Shown here in pieces: positions 1-7,466 of a stretch of 64,000 bases of DNA; positions within the stretch are counted from its first letter, which is position 1, and each line of letters opens with the position of its first letter. Source of the DNA: DASRDE01 sp035938175 (lineage in GTDB: Bacteria > Vulcanimicrobiota > Vulcanimicrobiia > Vulcanimicrobiales > Vulcanimicrobiaceae); NCBI GenBank assembly GCA_035938175.1, contig DASZHD010000038.1:1-64000 (forward strand). Reading direction: 5' to 3'. Under the pieces are notes generated by a model that saw nothing but the letters and a program-made list of their open reading frames with translations, did no database searches and was not told the origin of the DNA. Position numbers and translations under genes: made by a program.

Positions 1-63
1 CACTTCGATATCCGAATTTCCGAGACTGCGCTCGGGCAGTGTAAACGTCACGCTATGCGCCAC
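1..63 (-). CDS. 5' end of an unidentified gene running off the left edge
   Basis: Only the first 21 codons are in the window. On the minus strand a GTG at 63 is preceded, five bases upstream, by a perfect GGAGG (complement of 69-73), and the frame stays open to the edge. The visible peptide begins MAHSVTFTLPERSLGN. No family can be named from this fragment. It is divergent from the TIR operon that starts at 227, so the 163-bp gap between them could carry both promoters, but none stands out. Confidence 0.6.
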   Translation of the reverse strand, partial: MAHSVTFTLPERSLGNSDIEV

Positions 64-226
64 GGGACCCTCCTATTCAGGACGCGTTGGCCTACCTTCG
101 CAAACGGCGTCGCAAACTGCTCGCCAATGCCGCGGCGCGGACCGCAGCGCGGGGATGGCCTGGTCCCCGGGATGGAACGGCGCTGCTTGAGTCAAAGTCA
201 GGCGCATACTCGGAAAGCGTGGGCGC

Positions 227-1690
227 ATGGCTGAAATCTTTATAAGCTACACGCACAAGGATAATGTCCGGCTCAGCGGCGAGGAATGCGGCTGGATAGA
301 CCTCTTTCACGAAGCGCTCCGCGTGCGTTTAGCTTCACTTGCCGGCTACGAAGTCGGGATTTGGCGCGATCCCAAGACTACCGGCAACGACCTTCTTACG
401 CCACGAATCGAGCATGAAGTTGCTCAGGCCTCGTTTTTTGTCGCGGTCCTCTCGCCGGCCTACATGAATTCACAGTGGTGCCAAAAGGAAATGCGCGTCT
501 TCGCCGAGACCGCGAAAATGCGTGGCGGATTGAACCTCGGCGCAAAATCACGGTTCATCAAAGTCATTAAGACGCCGATCGATCTCCGGCACCACGCCCA
601 AACTCCTGCCGGCGAACACTTTGCGGAACTTCTCGGCTATAAGTTCTACGCTCTCAACGATCGCGGCGTACCGCTAGAGGTCGACCCGCGCTTCGGGTCC
701 TCACAGAAACGCGACTTCTGCGTAGCCGTAAACGAAGTTGCCTACGATATTTCTCTGGCGCTTGCAGACTTTAACGGCAACGGAGTAGCGGAGCACGATG
801 CAACCACGCGAAGGATTTACGTAGCCGAAACGTCGTTCGACGTTACGCCGGATCGCGATCGTGTACGCCGCGAGCTTCAGCAGTACGGCTACATCGTGCT
901 ACCCGAACGAGCCTATGAGTACTCTTCGCACTACGTCGACCGCGTCCGCGACGATCTGCTGCAGTGTGCATTGTCCGTGCACCCGATCGGCAAAAGCTAC
1001 GGAATCGTCCCCGAGGGCGATTCGAAGTCGATCGTCGCGTTGCAATACGAAACGGCTTTGGAAACATCGCGCGACACAGGTTTGACGGTGTTGCCGTGGA
1101 TGCCCGCCGACTTCATGTCGCGCGACGACCGGCTCAATCGTTTCATTGAAAAGGTTCGGGACGATCCGCGGCTCTTTATTGGGCCGATCGAAAATCTGAA
1201 AGCCGTCATCCATGACGCGCTTAACGAGCCGCGCCGCGTCGATACCATAGTACAAGGCCGCAAAGCGGATGGCCGGTGGCTATACGCGATCTGCGACAAA
1301 GCCGACTGCGATTCGGTCAAGCCTTATGAAGACGCTCTAATCGAGCGCGGAATCGACGTCGCGTTGCCGCTATTCGAGGGCGACGAATCCGAAATGCGCT
1401 TAGATCACGTTGAGAACCTGAAGAATTGCGATGCCGCGCTGATATATTATGGGCGCGGCAGCGAATATTGGTTCCGATCGAAGCTGCTCGATCTTCGCAA
1501 GACGTTCGGCTACGGCCGCACTCGGCCGTTTCTGTTAAAGGCGGTTCTTCTCGCCGATCCGCGCGGCTCCTCAAAGGACCAATTTCGAAGCGCGGAACTG
1601 GTTGTCATTAACGCTTACGGTGCGTTTACCACTTCGCACGTCGACGCGATTTACCACGCGTTTCACACGGAACACGAGCCGGCGATATGA
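227..1690 (+). CDS. TIR-domain protein with three TIR/Rossmann-like modules
   Basis: The 487-residue protein opens with a TIR domain (about 1-185): beta-A is EIFISYTHKD, and the SPAYMNSQWCQKE segment carries a conserved acidic residue, E88, where NAD-cleaving TIR domains have their catalytic Glu. A second TIR/DUF4062-like module follows at about 195-340 (starts RIYVAETSFDVTPDRDRVRR) and a third at about 350-487 (starts LYAICDKADCD). TIR domains in bacterial defence hydrolyse NAD or make cyclic ADP-ribose signals; the two later modules look more like non-catalytic or sensor copies. There is no signal peptide or membrane segment, so it is probably cytosolic. The stop overlaps the start of the nSTAND1 gene (ATGA at 1687-1690), which indicates translational coupling and probably a joint complex. 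ATG 227 gives a complete TIR beta-A strand. Confidence 0.85.
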   Translation: MAEIFISYTHKDNVRLSGEECGWIDLFHEALRVRLASLAGYEVGIWRDPKTTGNDLLTPRIEHEVAQASFFVAVLSPAYMNSQWCQKEMRVFAETAKMRGGLNLGAKSRFIKVIKTPIDLRHHAQTPAGEHFAELLGYKFYALNDRGVPLEVDPRFGSSQKRDFCVAVNEVAYDISLALADFNGNGVAEHDATTRRIYVAETSFDVTPDRDRVRRELQQYGYIVLPERAYEYSSHYVDRVRDDLLQCALSVHPIGKSYGIVPEGDSKSIVALQYETALETSRDTGLTVLPWMPADFMSRDDRLNRFIEKVRDDPRLFIGPIENLKAVIHDALNEPRRVDTIVQGRKADGRWLYAICDKADCDSVKPYEDALIERGIDVALPLFEGDESEMRLDHVENLKNCDAALIYYGRGSEYWFRSKLLDLRKTFGYGRTRPFLLKAVLLADPRGSSKDQFRSAELVVINAYGAFTTSHVDAIYHAFHTEHEPAI

Positions 1691-4600
1691 CGGTTGCGGC
1701 GCTTCAAGAGTTCGCAAATCCCTTCCCCGGCCTGCGTCCGTTCGAAGCGACTGAAGAACATCTCTTTTTCGGGCGCGAGCAACAAATCGATGAGGTGCTG
1801 CGTCGCCTGCGGACGCACCGCCTCGTCGCGGTAGCCGGTACGTCGGGCTGCGGAAAATCATCCTTGATCCGCGCCGGTGTTCTGCCGGCTTTGTACGGAG
1901 GATTGATCGCGGGTTTGGGTTCGCATTGGCGTATAGCGTTGATGCGTCCGGGAAGCGACCCGTATAACTCGTTGGCGCGCGCGCTACGCGCAGCCGGAAT
2001 ACCGGACCCGGACGACGACCATATCGATTTGCGGGTGGGACTTGTGGAAGCCGTGTTGCGGCGCGGAGCGCTCGGTCTGGTAGAAATCGCTGCCGAGTCA
2101 TCCATGGAAGATGCCGAGCATCTGCTGGTCGTCGTCGATCAATTCGAAGAGCTGTTTCGCTACCACAGCAAGGACGCAGCGGCATTCGTCAAGTTGCTGC
2201 TGAATGCGGCCGAGCACGACGGAAAACCGATTTACGTGCTCATCACGATGCGCGCCGACTTCCTCGGAGACTGCGCGGCATTTTCTGGCTTTCCCGAAGC
2301 GCTCAACGACGGACTGTTCCTCGTTCCGCGCATGACGCGCGCACAGTTACAGGCCGCGATTGAAGGCCCGGTCGGCGTCAGCGGCGCTTCCATCGCGCCA
2401 CGATTGGTTACGCAGCTCTTGAACGACGCCGGCGACGATCCGGATCAGCTGCCCATCTTACAACACGCCTTGATGCGCACGTGGCAGGTTTGGGCCAAGG
2501 CCGGTGACTGGGGGCGTCCTCTGGACGTGAACGATTACGATCGCACCGGCGGCATGAGGGAGGCGCTTTCGCGACATGGTGACGAGATCTACAGCAGCTT
2601 GCCGGAAGTGGATCGCGTTTTGGCGGAGCGCTTATTCAAATGCTTAACGGATCGCGGAACTGATAACCGGGGACTTCGCCACCCGACCCGCTTCGACGAC
2701 GCATGCGAGGTGACGTCGTCGCCGGCTGCGGACATGGCCAGGGTAGCCGGCGCATTTCGCGGGGCCGGCTGCTCGTTCGTGACTCCGCCGGAAGGCGTCA
2801 CGCTGACGGGCAGTACGGTTTTGGATATATCGCATGAAAGCTTGATGCGCGCGTGGACGCGTCTGCAGCGATGGGTACTGGAGGAAGCTCGATCGGGGCA
2901 AACCTTTCGAAGACTCTCCGCGGCCGCGGCGGCACATGCGCGCTCGGAAGCAGGACTGCTTCGCGACCCGGAACTGGAGCTTGCGCTTCGATGGCGCAAA
3001 GACGAGAAGCCAACGCTGCAATGGGCAAAGCGCTATGCGTCCGGATTTCCGCAGACGATGGCGTTTCTGGAAGAAAGCGCGCAGGCGCGCGCAGCAGAAC
3101 TTCACCAGCGCCGTTTGCGAACGCGCCGGCTGATATCGGTTCTTGCAGTCGCGGTCATCGTTCTGATTGCGCTGCTGACGTTCTCGCTTACGGAGTGGAG
3201 AGTCGCGCGCGCCGAGGCCGATCGGGATAACGCCGAACGAGTGGCCGATACAGTCGCCGAACGATCCGGCGGGAGCGATACGGCGGGTATTGGTGCGGCT
3301 GAAGCGTTCGCCGTCGCGGACACACCGAGAACCGAAGGCGCGATGCTGGACCAAGTCGCGGCTTTGGATACACTGGGCACAACCGCAATGCCGGACTGGG
3401 CCAGTGCGGGTCTTGCAGCGCGCGGGACAGTCGTAGTCGCGGCCATCAACGCGCCCGCCGGGACCTACGTGGGCGGAATCGATTTCGGAACGCTACGTCA
3501 GATCTTCAGTATAGCAAACCTGCGCGGCCTTCGTCAGGTTTGCGGGTTTCAGAACGCTTCGCTCTTTGCCGCCGCTATTTCGGATCACGTGAGCGTCTAC
3601 CGGTTCAGCGGGCCCCTGACGAAGGTCTTGGACGTGCCGGTTAGCGCTGACGCAACGGCAATCTCTTGCGTCGCGCCGCAAGACGCGCTCGTCGTCGCCT
3701 CGAGCGATGGAATGCTGCGGTCTTTCGATAGCTCCGGTGCACGCGTTTCCGGCCGCCGTCTTGCCGGCGTCCAGGGTCTGGCTGCATCCCGCGACGGTAG
3801 GTATATCGCGGCCATAACGTTCCCCGCCAACGGAACGTCCGCATTACTGCACATTCTCCGGTTGCCGTCGCTTTCCGACTTTGCGCGAATAGCAATAGCC
3901 GTACGCTCGTGCCCGGACCTCCAATGTTCGCAAGCGGCGGCCTTTAATGCGGATACGTCGAGAGTTGCCTGGTGCGATGCATCCCAAGTGCGAACGGCGC
4001 CGATGCGCGATATCCGAAGCGTCTCCGTACTGCATCAACCGTGCGGTACATCGATCGCCTTTTCGGGTCCTTCGAACGTGGTTTCGCCCTCGTTCTACGG
4101 CTCGTTCGTCCCGCTCTTCAATCCCGAAGGCGCGGCGTTTTTGGTTTCGGCCGACGCTAAGTTTTTTGAGCAATCTACTACCGGACTCGCGCAACCCCAC
4201 GTATGGCGCCGGCGCATACCGCAAAACGGCTTCTTTTATCTCCTCGGCGGCGACTACCTAATCGATGCCGGCAACTCAAGCTACAGTATCTTCGACTTGA
4301 ACGAACGAACGCAATCGATAATTTCAGGCCGGCCTCTACACGATACCGTCGCCGTTTCAGATGACGGCCTGGAGGCAGTGGCCGTGCTGCGCGACGGACG
4401 AGTGAATTTGCTGAATACAACGGCGGAAGGTCTGCGATTGAAACGCGGCGTTGCGCGATCTGCCAACGCAGCCTTGATGCATACAGAAGCTGTCGCATAC
4501 AATGCACGCGATCGCATCGTCACGGTGGCTTCACCGCTCGCCGTCGAGCAACTAAACGAATCGGGCAAACTCTTACACAAGCACGACTGGTCGATCGACT

Positions 4601-5211
4601 GCTCCTCTCCCGCGCTCAGCGTGCGCGGCACGTACATCGAGTGCGACGGTTCGTATCTGCTCGCGAGCGACGCGCATGTTTTGGGACAGTTCTCGCAGAT
4701 CGTCTCCATTTCGAAGGACGAACGCTATGTATTCGCGGTCCCGAGCGATCCCAACGAAGACGTGCGCATGTCGTCACGCGCAGTTTTTCGCACCACGGCG
4801 GGAAGCTCCGTTCAGGCATATGCGCTGCCGTCTATGCTCCCCGTAACGGAAATTTCAAACGCCGCGGGGCCAATAGCGTTGACTACGAACGACAAAATGT
4901 CGGCGTACTCCACGAGCGATGGCTCGTTGAAGCTTGCCGAGTTTCCCTCGGGGCGTACGATTGGATTTTTATCGCCGGCTTTTCGGGGACGGCATTATAC
5001 GGATCTGCGGTTCACTGCGGACGACCGCTATTTGATCGCGACGTACGACGATCCGGGCGGCCGTTTTCAAGACATGTATGCAGTCTCGCCGAAGGATTGG
5101 CAACGGTTTCTCTGCACGAGTTGGGGACGAAACTTGACCGTGCAAGAGCGTTCGACGCTCGGCGTCACCTTCGATAAAAATGACGCCTGCAATCAAGTCG
5201 CGTCCGACTGA
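1687..5211 (+). CDS. nSTAND1-type NTPase with membrane segment and C-terminal beta-propeller
   Basis: This 1174-residue protein begins with the nSTAND1 signature NPFPGLRPFEATEEHLFFGR (residues 11-30). Walker A is GTSGCGKSS (51-59) and Walker B is LLVVVDQFEELF (146-157). A helical region reaches about residue 470, a hydrophobic segment at about 480-502 (LISVLAVAVIVLIALLTF) could cross the membrane, and the rest (about 560-1170) is diverged WD40/propeller-like sequence. STAND NTPases are signal-triggered oligomerising switches whose C-terminal repeats recognise the trigger. It overlaps the upstream TIR gene by four bases, so the pair most simply forms a split TIR-STAND effector/sensor. Its last 19 bases overlap the convergent SLOG gene. 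The C-terminal propeller is weakly conserved and inferred from its repeating beta pattern; the NTPase call is firm. Confidence 0.88.
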   Translation: MTVAALQEFANPFPGLRPFEATEEHLFFGREQQIDEVLRRLRTHRLVAVAGTSGCGKSSLIRAGVLPALYGGLIAGLGSHWRIALMRPGSDPYNSLARALRAAGIPDPDDDHIDLRVGLVEAVLRRGALGLVEIAAESSMEDAEHLLVVVDQFEELFRYHSKDAAAFVKLLLNAAEHDGKPIYVLITMRADFLGDCAAFSGFPEALNDGLFLVPRMTRAQLQAAIEGPVGVSGASIAPRLVTQLLNDAGDDPDQLPILQHALMRTWQVWAKAGDWGRPLDVNDYDRTGGMREALSRHGDEIYSSLPEVDRVLAERLFKCLTDRGTDNRGLRHPTRFDDACEVTSSPAADMARVAGAFRGAGCSFVTPPEGVTLTGSTVLDISHESLMRAWTRLQRWVLEEARSGQTFRRLSAAAAAHARSEAGLLRDPELELALRWRKDEKPTLQWAKRYASGFPQTMAFLEESAQARAAELHQRRLRTRRLISVLAVAVIVLIALLTFSLTEWRVARAEADRDNAERVADTVAERSGGSDTAGIGAAEAFAVADTPRTEGAMLDQVAALDTLGTTAMPDWASAGLAARGTVVVAAINAPAGTYVGGIDFGTLRQIFSIANLRGLRQVCGFQNASLFAAAISDHVSVYRFSGPLTKVLDVPVSADATAISCVAPQDALVVASSDGMLRSFDSSGARVSGRRLAGVQGLAASRDGRYIAAITFPANGTSALLHILRLPSLSDFARIAIAVRSCPDLQCSQAAAFNADTSRVAWCDASQVRTAPMRDIRSVSVLHQPCGTSIAFSGPSNVVSPSFYGSFVPLFNPEGAAFLVSADAKFFEQSTTGLAQPHVWRRRIPQNGFFYLLGGDYLIDAGNSSYSIFDLNERTQSIISGRPLHDTVAVSDDGLEAVAVLRDGRVNLLNTTAEGLRLKRGVARSANAALMHTEAVAYNARDRIVTVASPLAVEQLNESGKLLHKHDWSIDCSSPALSVRGTYIECDGSYLLASDAHVLGQFSQIVSISKDERYVFAVPSDPNEDVRMSSRAVFRTTAGSSVQAYALPSMLPVTEISNAAGPIALTTNDKMSAYSTSDGSLKLAEFPSGRTIGFLSPAFRGRHYTDLRFTADDRYLIATYDDPGGRFQDMYAVSPKDWQRFLCTSWGRNLTVQERSTLGVTFDKNDACNQVASD

Positions 5212-5762
5212 CCCGATGTCAGAATGCCTATTCTTTTAACCGGAAAGCGGCGTGCTTTTGCTTCATCCACGAAGTGCGACGTGACGTCGATGCCGTCGTC
5301 GGCTTTGCCGTCCCAGACGGCGAGGGCTTCCACTTTCGCGTTTGCCGCGGACGCGATCGCCTCGGCACGGTCCAAGATGGCGGTGTTCGTTTTTTGAAAC
5401 GCGCCGGGATCTGCAGGATTCAGATCGAGAACGATCAGTTGTCCGTGCTCGTTGGCCCGCCCAACCACTGCATCGAATATCTCTCCCCAAGGCAACCCGC
5501 CGCCGCGATCGACGACCGACCGTTCACGAAATACGGGCACGGAATAGGGCAAGACGATCCAGCACAGCACGCCTGCCTCGCACGCGGCTTGCAGGGCAAG
5601 CAGGTCGGCGCCGCACGAAGCGGAGCAAATCAGGCCCGTGACGTGGTCTTCGCGCAGGCGCTGCGCTATCGCGCGTTTTACGCGGTCGGTTTGAGCGTAC
5701 GGAAACCGCGCCGCGTGTGTGCCTGCAGCCTGGATTCGGCGGCCCGCAAGTGCGGCGATCAA
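5193..5762 (-). CDS. Stand-alone SLOG-domain (LOG/DprA-like Rossmann) protein
   Basis: The 189-residue protein has a Rossmannoid layout with the motif CSASCGADLLALQAACEAGV, matching the G-S/A-x-x-GAD helix-capping loop of SLOG-family nucleotide sensors/processors, and an early GRRI loop. SLOG proteins are linked by comparative genomics to nucleotide-signal conflict systems, often beside SLATT membrane effectors. It lies 36 bp behind the SLOG-SLATT gene on the same strand. The start is a TTG at 5762 with GGTGG about ten bases upstream. Its 3' end overlaps the convergent nSTAND1 gene by 19 bp. Whether it senses or makes a nucleotide cannot be told from sequence. Confidence 0.7.
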   Translation of the reverse strand: MIAALAGRRIQAAGTHAARFPYAQTDRVKRAIAQRLREDHVTGLICSASCGADLLALQAACEAGVLCWIVLPYSVPVFRERSVVDRGGGLPWGEIFDAVVGRANEHGQLIVLDLNPADPGAFQKTNTAILDRAEAIASAANAKVEALAVWDGKADDGIDVTSHFVDEAKARRFPVKRIGILTSGQSDAT

Positions 5763-5798
5763 ATAGCCACCACCGGCGTTCTTTGCTGCGCCACGTCG

Positions 5799-7202
5799 TC
5801 ACCCGGCGCCGTGAACGATCGATACGGGCCGGTCGCGCTGGCTCAAAAGCCACTCTGCTTGCTCGGTGAGCGCCTCGCGCCCCAAGGCGCGGACGAGATG
5901 CCGGATCGGTTCGACTTCGTTCGTTTGCAGCAGAGCCTCGAGCTCGCTGCGAGCCTCGCCGAAAAGCAAGAACATACGCCGGTACCGCTTGGCGTTTTCG
6001 CCGAACGATCGCGCATGCGCATAGCTGCTCAACAGCCCCACGAGCACCGCTCCGCATGCAGCGAATGCGCCGAGGGCAAACTGGATCGATGCTCCGGCGT
6101 TCAAATTGCCACGCCATATGCTCAACGAGATTCCGGCAGCAAGCGATATCACGATGTTTGCGCTCACCAAGATTCCTATTGCTGAATGACACACCGCCTC
6201 GCGGCGAGCGGCGCGGTTGCCGGCCCGTAAGAAATAGTCCTGCTGCCGATCGATCCAGCGCCGCAGAGATTCCGGGTGGAGATGGATTTCTGCGGGGCGA
6301 TCGAGCAGGGCTGCAACGCGCAAAACCATGCGTATCCATTGCAATTCGCTTTGCTGCATGCGCAGGTATGCGCGATGCACGGCATCGCCGACTGTCGCAC
6401 ACCACCACGCATTTTGCACCCGCAGCGCTTCCGCAACGGCCCGGTAGTCCTGATAACGATTTTGAACGTCGTGGCGGCGGACGATGCGATAAACGACAAG
6501 CGTCAAAAGAATGACGACCACTTTTATCCACCAAGGCCATCCGGGCACGACCACCTGAATCACGGCCGCCAGCAGCGCCAAAGCGTACAGCGTTGTCTGC
6601 CAGCCGACTGTCGATCGTTGTAAGCGATTTGCAATCGCATCAGTCTGCGCCCGGATCTCCTCGAGCGTTTCGTCGCGGCAAGTCGTGGCCGCGGACATTT
6701 CGTGGTTGTAACGGTCGAGTGCCCGCAACGCGCCGTGAAAGTCGCGTTCGCCCTCGGCGTCGTCGTTGTACCGCGCAGGATATTCTTTTGCCAGAGTGCC
6801 GGATGGATCGAGGACGTAGTACGGGCCGACATCCGGATTCTCCAGCGGCCTCCAATCCGGTCCGCGGAAACGTCCTTCACGTATTTGCGCCGCTTGCGCG
6901 CAGGCGAGCGCGCTGGTGTGCCGATCCCAAACGAGCAACAAGACGTGCGCGGCGGCGATCCACTCGTTCGTTACTGCGTCGCGTCCGGGCGATACGAGGC
7001 GTGCTCCTGCGGCCAAAGCTCCATCCAGGGCAGCTTCGGCGGCGCGGCCGTTTGCAGCACAGAAGACGACAATTTCCGTGTGTGGGTAATCGCGATGCAA
7101 GTCATCGACGATCGAACGCGCGGACGCCTTTACGGACGGCAGTTCGCTCTCTGCGATCGTGTCTTGCCCGACGATCCCCACAAGCAGCGGAAAGCCTCGC
7201 AC
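5799..7202 (-). CDS. SLOG-like domain fused to two SLATT-type 2TM modules
   Basis: Read from a GTG at 7202 the protein has 467 residues. The N-terminal part (MRGFPLLVGIVGQDTI, then an alternating beta/alpha pattern to about residue 150) looks like a SLOG/TIR-like nucleotide-binding fold. Two membrane hairpins follow. The first is at about residues 200-240 and is trailed by QNRYQDYRAVAEALRVQ, a typical post-TM SLATT helix. The second is near 350-410 (IGILVSANIVISLAAGISL and FALGAFAACGAVLVGLLSSY), followed by RYRRMFLLFGEARSELEAL. SLATT domains are predicted pore-forming suicide effectors controlled by SLOG or second messengers. A longer frame back to 7502 exists, but its extra 100 residues are low-complexity and overlap the divergent TIR-STAND start, so the later GTG is preferred. 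It is co-transcribed with the SLOG gene downstream. Confidence 0.7.
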   Translation of the reverse strand: MRGFPLLVGIVGQDTIAESELPSVKASARSIVDDLHRDYPHTEIVVFCAANGRAAEAALDGALAAGARLVSPGRDAVTNEWIAAAHVLLLVWDRHTSALACAQAAQIREGRFRGPDWRPLENPDVGPYYVLDPSGTLAKEYPARYNDDAEGERDFHGALRALDRYNHEMSAATTCRDETLEEIRAQTDAIANRLQRSTVGWQTTLYALALLAAVIQVVVPGWPWWIKVVVILLTLVVYRIVRRHDVQNRYQDYRAVAEALRVQNAWWCATVGDAVHRAYLRMQQSELQWIRMVLRVAALLDRPAEIHLHPESLRRWIDRQQDYFLRAGNRAARREAVCHSAIGILVSANIVISLAAGISLSIWRGNLNAGASIQFALGAFAACGAVLVGLLSSYAHARSFGENAKRYRRMFLLFGEARSELEALLQTNEVEPIRHLVRALGREALTEQAEWLLSQRDRPVSIVHGAG

Positions 7203-7466
7203 TATCGTGCATTTCCGGACGGAAGGGCACAGGCCTTTCGAAAAGAAGGTGTGATTGATGAACGTCGTGGGCCGGGTTCCCGCGGTCGGCTGGAGCCTTA
7301 TTTTCGTTGCGCTGTCCCGATCGATTCCGCTTCGTTCATTCGCAGCACAGACCCACTTACTGGGCGGCGATAACAAAGGCGGATCCGATTGCGAAACTTC
7401 TGCAGTGCGCTGTGCTGGCTGAAGAGCTAGCGGACACGCGCGTGTAGGGTTCGGCCGCCGTTTGTC

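Noticed and set aside
92..310. 72-codon frame on the minus strand at the left end
   Set aside because: Overlaps the TIR start and has an Arg/Ala-rich tail with no motif; the better supported start on that strand is GTG at 63.
5274..6540. Long open frames opposite the SLOG genes (303 and 338 codons)
   Set aside because: They are shadows of high-GC coding sequence on the other strand: Arg-rich, no ribosome binding site and no recognisable domain, while the real frames carry SLOG/SLATT features.
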